A stretch of 64,000 nucleotides of DNA from assembly GCA_905183005.1 (NCBI GenBank), contig CAJJDO010000008.1, positions 498,927 through 562,926 on the forward strand. Reading direction: 5' to 3'. The DNA is from Paramecium pentaurelia. Lineage: Eukaryota > Ciliophora > Oligohymenophorea > Peniculida > Parameciidae. The translations under genes and the position numbers were made by a program. Below the pieces are notes generated by a model. It was given only the letters and a program-made list of their open reading frames with translations, had not been told where the DNA came from and did no database searches. The stretch's first letter is position 1; each line of letters starts with the position of its first letter. Positions 49,601 to 63,169 of this stretch are shown piece by piece.

Positions 49601-52600
49601 ACTACTGCTTATCTTTTTAATCTGTTAGGAATATCATTTCTACCACCTCCAGGATGTTACATAGCTCCAATGTATGTAAGATTTTTGATACCTCTGAAAT
49701 TACCTCTTTATGCTTTATCTAACATATAGAATCCACCCTAATCAATTAATTATCTAACTATTTCCAAGGTGACTTAATCTCCCCACTTATTAACAAAAGG
49801 CATAGAAAGATCATCAATGAATACTGTCATATTTTTATTTTAAGGAGGTGCAAAATCTTTACCTATTTTGAAATCACATTCAGCTTCAATAGCAGCTTAG
49901 AAATGACTAGGTAATGTAGCAGATGAAAAGTTTATTCTCTTGAACAACATTTTTTCTTTATTAAATTTGTTGGCATACATAAGAACACTTGATGTTTTGG
50001 CTGTACCACTACCTCCAACTAAAACAACATAACTGCAACTAACAGGTGGTTATGGTGAAGCTTTTGGTTGATTAAGAATGTATGATAAGATCATCTCAGC
50101 TCTAAATGAATCTACAGTAGGCATGAGTAATTGAGAAAATTAAAATTTATCTGGAGCTTTCCATTCTTCTGGTTATATGAGTTTCCATTCACAAGTACCT
50201 CTTTCATCTAAATAGATATAGTAATCAAAGACTGTTTCACCATCTTTAGCTTTATATGGAATGGGTGCACCTTTTTAAGCTAAGAATTCATGGAATAATA
50301 TTCTATCTTGTACTTCATAGATTCCACCAACACCCCAAGTCATGGCAAAGACTACTACTTTTTCATAATCTTATTCAGTTAATGTTTTATTAGCATTAAC
50401 TAATGGTCTCAAAATACCATTAAGTAGATTTAATGTTTGATAAACTTTAAGTACATGTGATATATCCATAACAGGATTCTTACATGTTTTATCAATTGTT
50501 TCTAAAATAAGATAAGTATTAAAATATTTATTGAGTAGAACATTCAATTTCTCTGATTCATCTACTCTTGCATCTAATTTTCTTTATAATATCCATCCTT
50601 TCCAAACTGGTTCATATCCTAAATCTGTTGGTGATATATAAACTTATCCACATCTACTAACTGTTGCTGGTGAAGCATTATTGAGATTTTCAACTTCAAA
50701 TACTAATTTACAATTTTCTGTCATTGGAATACGTTAACCATTAGCTAATGTAAGAATTTTATTGTCATCCAACACTGTATTCAAATTTTCAATCCAAATT
50801 GCATCTACTGGACCATCACAAGTAATCCAAGTTGTATGTTTGTTATTTCTACTATTTGATTTCTACCAAATTGTACTGAATATACCTGGAATCCAATCAT
50901 CTGAGATTTCACTCTTTACACCATACATTTCTTATGCTGTAATTGCTTTAGGATTAAGTCTTGTAATTCTATGTGGAAGACCTAAATCTGTTAATGAATC
51001 TGTCAAAACAGACATAATTGTTGTCTTACCACTGCCTGATGGTCCTACTAACATAAAACCATGTCTGACTAAAGCTGTTTCATATAATTAAATGATCTTC
51101 AATTAGAATTTATCATTATTAATTAAACCTCCTTTTCTTTAAATAACTTATGGAATCATTTTCTCAACATCTGGATATTCCTTCTTTTTGATATCACTTT
51201 ATTTAGGGAAGATATCTTGTAATAATCCATTGAATAAAGCAATATCATCAGCTACTAACTTACTCAAATTCATATCTCTTAAAGATCTCATTAAAAGCAT
51301 TTCTTCATCAGATTTGAGTTCTTCTCTTTTAGTATTACCAGCTGTTCTTAACACTGATAAGATATTACGTAATCCAAAATCATAATGTCTTTATTTTGAA
51401 AGTTATTCTTCACATAAACGATATAACACATTGAATTTTTTGGCTAAAGCATCAATTGAATTATAACCAACAGAAGCCAACTTGACTTTAATAATAATTT
51501 CTCTATCTGGAACCATCATAGATACTCCTCTAAATAAGGCTTTCAAGTTTTCTGGTAATTCTTATCTACCTGCATATCCTGGATTCATTGTAATAAAGTA
51601 TCCAACTTATTATTATAATTCAATTGGAGCAGCTTCTTCTGGGAACATAAATTCTTTTAGATGTTATTTCTTTGCTGTTGTAATGGCTTCTACTTACATA
51701 GCCACGACTGAAAGTACTTCTAAATCAATTCTATTAAATTCATCGAAACATCCCCACAATCCTGATTAACATAATCCTTTAAAAATCTTAGCCATATCTC
51801 TATATCTATGTTGATCTGAACAATTTGTAACAACGACAAAAACTCCCAATGTTCTTCCCAAATCTTTAACAGTTTCAGTTTTACCAGTACCAGCTGGTCC
51901 TGCAGGTGCACCACCATAATACATAGACATAGCTTAAGCCAATGTAATATAACATCTATCTGTCAAAGGAGTAATACACAATCTTTCTTTTGATCCCAAG
52001 AATTCATAAGCATAACCTTAATCCCAATCTGTAATTGAAATAACACAAGTATCTTAATCTTAATCTTATTTCCAATAAAGACGTGTTTACTTTTACCAAT
52101 CAAAATCATTTATATCTTTACATTTTAATTCTTAAGCAATATCTCTTTAATGGACATGAATTGTAACCAAAGTTTCAACTCTTGTTCTTTCTAAATTACT
52201 TTTATATCCTTCCAAACACATAGCTGATAATACAGCCATCATATCTCTAATTTCTGCTCTTTTTGCTTCCATAATATTTTTATTTTCTTATCTTCCAGTC
52301 TTTTCTAATGCTTCTGTAATTTTTTAAGTCCAAATAACTTAAATACCCAATAAGGCAATTTAAGAACAATAAGCCTTACAGAAATCTTTTAATGACATAG
52401 TGAAACAAGCACTACATGCTGTTCTTGTAATATCTCTTAATGTAGATTACATTTATAATTCTAAAGTCTTTAACCAACCTTCAATATTACCTTCACATTT
52501 AACATTTTAATTTAAATCTACAATTTCTTCATCTTTTCCTGCACTTTACATAATTTATTAAATTACTAATTCTGTTGATCCTTTCTTTTCTGTATTCTTT

Positions 52601-55600
52601 CCAAATGTAACTTTAGTAATAGCATCAAACAATTTTTCAAAATCTTCTTGAATACTTTTTGGATCACTTCCTTATGATAAAATCTTCAATAAATCTTAAT
52701 TAGCCACAAAATAAAATCTTGGAAACTTCTTTCTTTTACCTTCTAAATAGGCTTCCAACATCTTTTAACAATCTTCTAATTTCTTTTATAAATCTGGTAA
52801 AAAGTCTTTTAACATATCATTTTAACAACTGATAATAACTTTTTTACTTTCAAAAGCCTTTTCCATAATTTTCATCCAATTTTTATCAATAGCTGCAAAT
52901 TATTTAGCTTATAATGGCATTTATCTAGCAATATCACCACCTGTAAATACTGGTTCTAATGCTGTCCATAATTTTTATACTTTAATCCACATATCTAATG
53001 TTTCTGATACATCTGAAAATTCTCTAATTTTGATTTCAACTTCTACTTTAAATGGTGCTACATATCTTTAAGCATTTAATGAAGATAATGTCATTTAATC
53101 CTCTTCTAATGTTTCTGTAATTTCTTAAACACTCAAACCATTAAGCATACATGGTACTTCTCTTTTTCCCCAAATAGAGAATTTAAATTCTTATGTTGAC
53201 CATCTATCAACAATATCTTTTAAACTTGTTTCAATTTTAATTTATTTATCTGCAGAATCTGTAATATCTACAATATCATCTTCATGAGCTAATAATTCAC
53301 AATTAATGATATCAGAAATAAAGAAATTATCAGGATTTTCATAATTTAATTATTTTCCTGTTGTTTCTACAATTTTTAACCAATGTCTAGGTTTAATGGA
53401 TGGTTTCTTTAATTCTTTAATAATAGGTAAAATCTTATTTAAATTATCTAATTCTAATTTCAATTCTTTATATGCTTACCATTCTCTTAAATCTCTTGGT
53501 AATGTACCACATTATGCAGTATATTTTGTGAAATTTTCTTCCATTAAATTTAATGATTCTACTGAAACATCAGCCCAAGATTCTTCTTTCCATTTATTAA
53601 TTGTATCAATAACATCTGAAAATAATGAATATAATTTCTTTAAATTAGCTAATTCATCTTAAGTCTTTTTAAGAGCTGGATATGATTAATTTTATAAACC
53701 AAACAAATCTTCACCTTTTCTATTAATTTAATAAAATTTCTATTTAACTGAAAATTCATCTTCAAATCTACGTAATCTTTCCATAGCTTCTTTTGGTGCT
53801 ATATTTTCAACCATAGGTCCATTCAATTCATAATCCTTACGGAAATCATTAACTTCTTAAATAAATTCCTTAATTGATTTTTTCAATTATTTAAGATAAT
53901 TCTTTTATTTTTATTATAATTCTTTTCCTTTAATTTCAGCTTAACTAATTAATTAATCCCAATTTCTTCTCAACATAGATCTTTAATCCATTTCATCTTT
54001 ATCAGAAATACCACCTGGTAAATATATATCTAATAGAGCATACATATCTTATACTGGATTAAATTTCAAATCAATTTCTGCTTAAATCTTACGAATATCT
54101 TCTAAACATTCCATAACATATCCTAAAGAATCAATATCTTTAACTTCTTTTGATAATTTTGTTGAATATTAGTTTGTTAAATCTGTCAATTAATCTAATA
54201 ATTATCTAGCTCTTTTATGAAGATCTTAACAATAGAAATTTTTCCAATCTTTTGCATGTACTTTCAATCCTGTACATAAATTTCCTGTCTTTAATTCCAT
54301 AGCTCCAATTTTATGTGAAGCTTCAATTTTATCAATTTCTTCTTCAATTGATGTAAATTTCTTTAAAGCATCTTCATAATCTTATAAAGTTGGATTCTTT
54401 TTACTAAAACTATTAATGTTATCTTAAATATTCTCAGTCCATAACCATGAAAACTTTTTAAATGATGATAAGAAATCATGAACCTTATTTCTTGTTCCTT
54501 ATATTGAACCAGTTAATAATAATATAACTTTTACAATTTCCTTATCTTATGCAATCATTTCATAAAATGATCCTTTACTTTCTTTTTACTAGAGATTCCA
54601 ACTATAAAGATTCTTAGAACATCTTAATACTGCAGTTGCTGCTCTATTAATAGCTTTCTATATTTCATCCAAACTTGGATTCAATCTTACTTAATTATTG
54701 TATAATTAAACATCTACTTCAAAAAATGGCTTTAAATTTTAAGTACTTGATTATCCTGGTCCTTTCTTACCACATACTCTATATTTCATAGCATTAAGGG
54801 AATTTTAAGTTGAATTAAGTAATGCTTAATATAAATACCAGAAATAATATCTCTTTATTCTAATAGTTTCTGTAGGATCAGCATAATCAACATGTGGATC
54901 TAATTTATATTCTCTTATAACTTAAAGTAAATCATCTACTGCTCTTTCTACTTCTACATTCTTACTCATCAAATAATCTGTTTTAGTCTTAATATATTCT
55001 TCTTATAAATTAACAAATTAATCTAATGTTAAAGGTTTACTCTCTTATGGTAAATGTACCAATAATACTTTACTAATATTTTTCAAATTGTTTTCAATTC
55101 TATTTTCAATAATATCATTTATTGTTATAATTAATTATTCCAATTTATTTAATCCTGCATGTACACTTTATAAATAACTATCAATATTCATTGATGTCCA
55201 TGTTAATGTAACCATACCAGGTCTTAATTTCAATTCTAAATCTTCAACATGTGGACCTATTAATGTTTTACATATTGGTTTTATTTTTGAAATAATTCTT
55301 TCATATTCTTTTAATACATAAAGTAATTCATTATAATACATTTTAAATTTATCTTCTTATAATAAAATAATTCTTGCACTTTCAGGTATTTCAATTCCTT
55401 ATCTATCTAATACTTTAGCTTCTCTAATTAATTGCATTATTTCTACATCAAAATTTACATATAATTTTTTATTTTCATCATGTCTTACAATCAAAGTAGC
55501 TTATAATGCAGCCTTACTTCTTTCAATTTCATTTGACCAATTTTAATAATACCACATTTCATAGATTGTCAATTATTTACCTAAAGTATTATATCCACCA

Positions 55601-57586
55601 TAATATTTCTTTAATTCTCCTTAATCTATTGCATTTTCAGGGAATTTTGTAATAGGTCCTGTAATTTTTAAAAATAAATGTCTTGCCCAAATAATTTTAC
55701 CAGCTTCAGGTGGTATATTTCTAACAATAGGAGGACTGGATTTTTAATCAGTAAAGATACGTTAAATTTTATCTAATTCTGTTGCATAATTATGTAATAT
55801 TGTATTATATTTAGATACTAATGAATTTTTTAATTAATCTCTCTTAATTGTTTATTCAAATTTCTTCAATAATTTAAGTGAATATTCAATAGTTCTTAAT
55901 CTATTGAAATTATTATCAATAAATGATTGTAATTACATATCTAAATGGGATATTTCTACATTGAATTCAACCCAATCTCTATCAAATTTATTACTATTTG
56001 TATCTAATAAATCATGATTTTTTGCTTTGAAATCTTTAATAATTTAATTGAATTTAGCAGTCAATTATTCCATACCTTCTAAATTATGTTTAGCCAAAGC
56101 CTAAAATTATTAGATATTTTAAAATATATCTATTAATTTAACTAATCTTCTGACAAAAGTATCAAATTTACCAAATATTTATGTTTCTGGAAAATCAAAT
56201 GTTTTACCTTTTGGCATATCAGCAACCTTTTCTTTTGTTTCTTTATAACTATCTTTATATTCTCTATTGAGTTAAATACATTATCTCAACACTTCATTTA
56301 ATTCAGATGGATCTCTATTCCAAATATCTTAATTCTTTCCTCCATTTAAAATTCTCTCCTTACAATTCTTAATCATTTAATTTGTAATTTTAACAAATAA
56401 ACCAGTCATTTTATCATTTGTATTATAAAATCTAGCAATTGTATGAATCATCTTAATGGCATTCATAAGTGCTGGTAATGTGTCTATAATTTATTATGGA
56501 GTTCCTTTATACAATGGATCAAGGAACTTTTCCAATGTTGATAGATATTTCACATTATCCTTAGCTTCATTTAATTTGTCAGTTAACAAAAGATCAAGTC
56601 TACTATATTCCATAATAAGTTTATTAATATTCTCTTCTCCTCTATTAGTTGATTTATCATGTTATTTATTTCTCTATAGTGTTGTCTTTACAGTTACAAA
56701 GTCTTTGCCTTTTAATTATTCAGACCAATTAGTAATTTCTTACATTCTTGTTTTCCAATAATTCAATTCTACTTCTGGACCTGCATCTGGACTGTCCTTC
56801 TTTGGATTTTAATCCTCTGCCAATTTATTATTAATGATTGCAATCCATTAAGCAAACTTTCTTTCATAAAATTAATTTTTTTCTTATTCATTATTTGAAT
56901 TAGCATATTTTTACACTTCTTCAGGATCAAATTTGAATAATTCTTATCCTGGTCTCATTAATTTCACTGCTTCTGATACTTCCTAAGAAAATTTCTTTGT
57001 ATGATTATGGAATTCCTTTAATGACTCTTCATCACATTGTCCCCATTCCCGCTCATCCATCATATTTATTATTAATGGGTAATACACATTTTCCATTACT
57101 GTATGCAATTGAGAAATTGATGAAGGTGAAACTTCTCCCCAAATGACTTAGTTATCGTATGTCTCATTAAGATTTACAGCTGTCTTGCCTTCTGGAGTCC
57201 TATAAAATAATTCATAAAGATTTAATTTTTAAATATAAGGAAGATGATAGATAAAAAAATGCATGTAGGTACTTACATTCTTAAAAACCATATGGCTTTC
57301 TCTTTGATTTTTTCTTAATCTCCATATTAAATAAAAAGTGATGGCTCATTTTGATTTTCCTTCATATCATCAGTTTATTAGTTATCCTATATCTGATAGT
57401 AGATAATTATCTTGTTTGGACCCTCTCCTTCTAAGAATTTCTCAAGTCTAGACTTATCTTTTAAGAGATCCTAACAAATAAGACTTCATAACTCACCTAA
57501 ACCACCTAAACCACATTTCCATCCTTCAACCGAAATGAATCAGCTATTGTTTAGAACATCCAACGCGCTCTCTTACTATTCAACAT
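43619..57586 (-). CDS. Axonemal dynein heavy chain, outer-arm gamma / DNAH5-DNAH8 type
   Basis: ATG 57586 (MLNSKRARWMFQTIADSFRL); ends KWKLRGVALLCSTE at TGA 43619-43621; about 4600 residues. After a long tail the six-AAA motor is complete. P-loops: AAA1 GPAGTGKT (51877-51900), AAA2 GPSGSGKT (51022-51045), AAA3 GGSGTAKT (49993-50016) and AAA4 GVGGSGK (48874-48894). AAA1 also has CFDEFNRIDLEVLSV. The coiled stalk lies around 47250-48200. The C-terminal domain, with LEGCKWSRNGLDESEPKKMF and SCPVYKYPRRTDKYL, matches the form ending in RGVALLC seen in DNAH5/8 and the Chlamydomonas gamma chain, rather than the beta chain. It powers ciliary beating. Introns include 43733-43758 (26 nt) and an unusual one of 77 nt at 57200-57276. 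Confidence 0.95.
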
Positions 57587-58633
57587 GTAACTGATATTGA
57601 AAAGTAAATAAATAAAATATTAAAAATCAAATCCTCAATTACATCAGGTTAAAAAATGCAATGATAAGGGGGGGGACTTAATACATTTTATATATATATT
57701 ATTATAATAAGCATATTAAATAATTCCAATATGCTAGACATGTTTCTTTTCCCATTATCACAAACAAATATTAACTAAATTATGATAATTGTTTAATATA
57801 CATAGAACTCTTTTTAACATTTCAATATTTCTTTTTTTAAATAACACATTCTATTCAGATAAATAATTTATGACAATTTAATAATTCATATGGTACGTTT
57901 TCAATTAAAAATTATGTTATAATGTCCAAACATTTCTGTTCATTATTTAATAAATAATAGTTCCTCTATTTGAATTTCATATTTCCACTGCTCATATCAA
58001 ATGAAATATAATACAAATTAAGAAAAATTGATTGGCAAGTTCAAAATAATTCAATATTAATATTTCTTAAGAATTAAAACTCATAAACTTAATTATTTTC
58101 TAATTCCAATCAAATTAATACATAAGCAGCTTAATTTACTAATGCTTTAATCACATTAATTACTTTATTGAAATCTAATCAAATTTTGAATTTCTTCTTA
58201 AATCAACTATTCAATTATAAATCAATTTCAAGTCTAATTGAATCATGTTCCATAAATGAGAATACTATAAATATAAGTTAAATGAAAAATAATGTAAATT
58301 TTAAAATAGCATAATAAATATTAATAAAATGAATTAGTATAGTGGTTAGTATTCTTGATTATTATCCTATTATCAAAAGTAATATTAGCTTAAACTAAAA
58401 TTGAGATTTTAAACAATTTACATGTTAACTAATATTATTTTCTAAATTAGTTGTCATTTATCTGTGAATCTGTTATTAACAATTTAATTGTGACCATATT
58501 TGAAATAAAATATGTGTTCCAATAAATTTAGTCAAAATCTTATCTTATTCTAAAGTAAATAGTAATATCCTAAGAATTTTAGAATATTAGAAAGTGATGT
58601 TATATTCTATTCAATTCTAAATAAATAAAACTA
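57587..58633. other. Long intergenic region upstream of dynein
   Basis: Just over 1 kb of AT-rich DNA, the longest gene-poor stretch on the right side. It holds a run of eight G at 57668-57675 about 85 nt upstream of the dynein start, and a tRNA-like fragment at 58335-58351. It should include the dynein promoter. No protein gene supported. Confidence 0.55.
58335..58351 (+). other. tRNA D-arm-like fragment
   Basis: The sequence AGTATAGTGGTTAGTAT matches the D-arm region typical of eukaryotic tRNA-Asp and similar tRNAs. The DNA after it does not form an anticodon stem or a GGTTC T-arm, so this is not a complete tRNA gene. It could be a relic or chance. Confidence 0.25.
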
Positions 58634-59042
58634 ATGATCTTGGAATATTTATAAGGTAATTGGTAAAAAAGGATAAAAATTATCAAATTTAATCTTTTCA
58701 AAAACATTCTTAGCTTAATAGAAAATGAGAATATCAGAAACTTGGATCAATAAAAAGTAGCAATATTAAAGTGCTATATAGAATAAAAAAAAGGAGAAAC
58801 AGTTGTTAAAGAAATTAAAAAGTAAAAGGAAGTTGATATAGACATAAATAGAAAATAAGCTGATTAAAAAATCTAGACAATAGAAAAATATTAGATATAT
58901 ATATATACATGTATGTGGAAACTATGCATTATAATATTAAAAATTGAATAAACAAGAATAATTTAATATTCAAATAATGAGTATTTTAATATAAAAAATA
59001 TTAGATATAGAAATAATTAATGTTATTAGCTATCAATTTAAA
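58634..59042 (+). other. Possible small gene of unknown function
   Basis: ATG 58634 opens MILEYLQGNWQKRIKIIKFN and continues in plausible protein-like sequence (NLDQQKVAILKCYIEQKKGE, KEVDIDINRKQADQKIQTIE) for about 85 codons before the composition turns low-complexity near 58890. No convincing end was found; the uninterrupted frame would run into the next gene's 3' end. It is listed because the composition is unlike the surrounding spacer, but it may be spurious. Confidence 0.3.
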
Positions 59043-62000
59043 TCAAGTTTTCTTTTTAAAAGCAAAAATGTGATTTGGTAATAATGTAGAAGAATTGATA
59101 ATCGAATCTGTTTGATTGATTGAATCTTAATTTGGCTTTTATAAGTTATTTAAAGTATCAAACATTCTATCTATACATCCTGTTTGTTTCATAATCCATG
59201 ATTTAAATTTCTCTCTATTTGGAGTTTTGCTTTTTGTTTAATTGTAGTATTTTTTATGTTATTGAGAAAAATAAGTTGAAGTTTCAAGAAACTAAAATTA
59301 TGATTCATTAATTTTAGATGGAATGCATTTATTCAAAATATAATTACCAGATGGTTATTAACTAAATAAATCCAAAATTTTATCCCAATGATTTTTTTCT
59401 AAAAGTTCAAGATTTTCCTTTAAATTTTTAATTCTTTCCTATTTTTCTTAGCTATCTGCATATAATTTTTCATGAACAACTGGTATAGAATAATTGTTAT
59501 TTTAAGAATTTCCTCTAACCCTAAATGATCTGCTATTTCTTGTTGATGATATTAAATTTTATTAATTTGGATCATCTCTCCTTTTCTATTATTAACTAGT
59601 AAAACAGTTTTTTCTATTTTTATTTTATTTTTAATTTTATGAGCTTGATTATTCACCTTTTTATTAATTTTTATTTAGACGTTGAGTCTATTCATGTTCT
59701 ACTTATTCACTTACTTCTAATAGTTAAATCACTTAATCAGATTAATACTCTTAATATTCTTAAAATTTTTTTATTGTTTTATCAGGAGATTATTTTTTTT
59801 AAGGAATAACATTTTTATAATCAAAATTTTACAATACTTTTAAAGGTGATATTTTAGTTGATTATTCTTCTAATTCTTTTTATTATTTCATTTCTTCTTA
59901 ACTATCAGGATGTTAATTGATGATTAATTTAGGTTTAGTTTATTAATCATTTTTTTTAACAATCTCATCTGATTATAAAAGTTGTTCATCAGCTTAACTA
60001 TTTTATGATTTTTATATAAGATATGGCTTTTTATTGATTTCATCTGATGATTCTGTTACTTTTGTTTTTTATTTTTATTAAGGGAGTATAACTTCAGTTT
60101 ATGTTTCTTAATGCTTTTTTAGCTATTATGTAAGAGTTTGCTTAAAATCAATAATAAATTATACATAAACTTCTAAATTCAATGATCCTTATTACTTTAT
60201 TTCTTCAATTGATCTTAAAGATTTAATATTTAATTATTTTATTGAGTTCATAATACTTTTAACTACTTCTTTTGATTTATCATCTAAATTTATATCTTAT
60301 GGTTTTAACTATATATATTATTAATTTTACATTAGCTAATCTTGAATCAATTAATCTTAGAATTTTCTAAGAGAATGAGTTCAGTAATTAATACTCCTTT
60401 TCTTTCTGATTTAATTTTTCCTACAATTCTTAATTTTAGTATTGCTAATCATCAAAAACAACTATAATGATAATATTTTAATAAAATTACATTTATAATG
60501 AATTAACTCTTTCTTTTATTTTTCTATATCTAATTCCAAAAGTGTAGATTTAGCTATTAAATTAGTATTTGCTTTCTTTTCAATTATTAATAATTGAGAT
60601 AATTCTTAATTTTTTAATTGAAAACTTTTTAATTTTTCATCAAAATATTCATTTTCCTTTAAAATTTTCATTATTTCTTCATTTTTATGAACTTTACTCA
60701 TTGTAAGCCATAACTTAAATGCAAATTTAATTTTTATCTTATCAATTTAAGTAGTTTATTGATTAATTGCTTATAATTCTTGTTACTTGAAATCATTAAG
60801 AACTTCTAATTCTAATTTTATCTTTTCATCATAATACTAAGCTGCTAATTAAAGATATTATTATTTTTCAAGTGCTTTTTAATTTTCAATTTAAATCTTC
60901 TCTTATTCAAGTCTAACATATTTTTTCTTGATTTCTTCTATTTCTTATTGAACTCTTTCAAAAAACACTAATTATTCTTATAAAATTTATTCCTTATAAG
61001 TTTGATACTCTCTTTCAAAAGCTTTATTTGTCATTAATAATTTATTTAGTTCTTGATAATTTATACCATATACAGCTTTTTATTGTTCAAATACTTCTTT
61101 GAAAAAATGATTTCCTTTTAAATCTGCAATATATTTCCAAATTCTATATGGATTATTATCAATAGCAAAAAGCTTTTTTAAAAGTTCAGATGGTCCATCA
61201 ACATTATTTAATTGTTAATTCAATTTTTAGATTTATAATTTATAATTTTTAATTTCTTCTTTTTGAGACTATCTTATAATAATAAATAATTATACATTAA
61301 TTTGATGTAATCTATTATCCTATTATTAAATTAGAATTTAAGATCAATTATATGAGTTGTAAATAATTTCTTTATATTTGGATCAAGAACTTCTGTAAAA
61401 TCCATAAAAGTAACTTCAAAGGGTTCATCTGGTAAAATTAGAGCTTAATCTTTTCGAAATAATTATTCTCTTAAAGATTATAACTCCTTAAGATAACCTT
61501 ATGTTGTTTAAACTAAATTTTATTCTCTCTAGAATAGTTTAGTTTACAATGATTAAATTAATAAATCCTTTAATTGCATTTCTTTTCTAGTATGACAAAA
61601 TTCATTTTCATTTTCATTTATATTCTATATATATATAGTAATATTGATTTACATTTTTTCCAAATTTTTTATTCTTTGATTATGAACTACAATTTTCAGT
61701 GTCCAATCCATCCCAAAATCCTTCTTCAACTTCATCAGTTTCTTTTTGTTTTTTTAACAAATTTAATTTGTTCCATAACCTTATTAATCCTTTATCATTC
61801 TAATCCTTAAGGTAATTTCTAATTTGTTCTGTATAAATAATAGCAATATATTTATAATTGAGATCATCATTAAAATCAAAATGAGTCTCTTAATCAAATA
61901 TGAAATTTAAACTTTGCATCATAAATCTAAAATGCTAGTCTTCATATCTTGTAAAATATTTCTATTGTATAAATTGTTGTATTATACAAAATAAAAATTG

Positions 62001-62191
62001 TTAACTAAAGTTTCATCATCTTCAACTGACAACAATTCTTTAACCATTTCTTTGATGATTTTTCTCATAGATAATTTAAGAAAGTTAGCAATTGAATCAA
62101 ATTTCTTTATTGCTGATTTGACTCTTATTCTGAAATCTTCACCTTAATCTCTTATCATCTATTATTCATAAACAGTTGGCTAATTAGTCAT
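59043..62191 (-). CDS. Coiled-coil protein of unknown function
   Basis: ATG 62191 (MTNQPTVYEQQMIRDQGEDF). Short introns are needed, including GTATAATACAACAATTTATACAATAG (26 nt) and one of 28 nt near 61620. The N-terminal ~350 residues look folded and helical (FEVTFMDFTEVLDPNIKKLF); the central part is coiled-coil; the C-terminal third is Ser/Lys-rich and disordered, ending NHIFAFKKKT at TGA 59043-59045. No named family recognised; the make-up would suit a cytoskeletal or ciliary protein. It diverges from the next gene with 13 nt between start codons. Confidence 0.65.
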
Positions 62192-62204
62192 AGAATTTTA
62201 ATTA

Positions 62205-63138
62205 ATGGATATTGTACGCTGGGGACTGTATGGTAATATCTACACAGAGACATATTAACACTTATCAGATGGTGGACCAAATTGTTATAATGATATGACT
62301 AACACCTTTCGTATTTCAATCTCAACAATTTCTGCAATAATTTGCATTCTAGTGATGTGTAAAAATTTGTTCAAATATAGAAAAATGTTGGGCAAAAATA
62401 AAAACATCTTAGGAATTATCAAGAGCTATAGGAAAGAAACCTAATATTTTTGAGTATTTGGTTGGATTGGCATGTTGGGGAACATTTGCTGTTCAAACTG
62501 GATATAAATTATATACAGGAAGGGGTATATGTGAGAATAAGACAATTACATAGGTGTGTTTATGAATAATCCATGTCATATAGTGTTATTGATGTAAGGA
62601 TATGTGTTATTGACTAAAAAGCATAAATTTAGTGCTGTGATTTTTATATGTCAATTAAGGTGGCTATATGGAGTATTTGCAGTATTGAATTATTCTCTAA
62701 ACTATAGGCATTGAAATTTCCAGTTACTACAGGTATGGAATTGCCATTAGAAGTTGAATTCTTTTGGATAGAACATCTTCTTGGAGCTTTTGCAGGTCCT
62801 TTAGCATTGACATTAAGTGGAAGATTTTTCTTTTTTGAATATAAAACATTCTTTGTTCATTAAATGTTTGGATGGGATTCTCATGTACTTTATTAGAGAG
62901 TAAGAATAATATTAAAGTATAGATTTATATGTTACCAATATCATTGATGACTTGGGCTAATTTAAATTATATGCTTTGTAGACCAGATCATGATCCATTT
63001 GTTCCATACATAGGAAATTGGTATTATGTATTTTCAGAGATATACTTAAATTTGGTTAGTATAATTGCATTTACAATTGTATTTACATTAACATGGATTT
63101 TAAGAAAAATCATAAGATATAAAGAAAAATAAGATTGA
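62205..63138 (+). CDS. TMEM164-like multi-pass membrane protein (putative acyltransferase)
   Basis: ATG 62205 (MDIVRWGLYGNIYTETYQHL). Four introns (22, 29, 26 and 23 nt) leave exactly 277 codons plus TGA 63136-63138. About seven hydrophobic helices. Family signatures: MNNPCHIVLLMQGY with the conserved Cys codon at 62574-62576, LPLEVEFFWIEHLLGAF, and WANLNYMLCRPDHDPF, each matching human TMEM164 (LNPCH, FELEIYYIQH, NLNNMLC...DPF). TMEM164 is a cysteine-dependent acyltransferase that makes polyunsaturated ether phospholipids and affects ferroptosis; the same chemistry here is inferred from the conserved Cys. Confidence 0.82.
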
Positions 63139-63169
63139 ATTATATATTTTACATTACCAATAAAATTAA

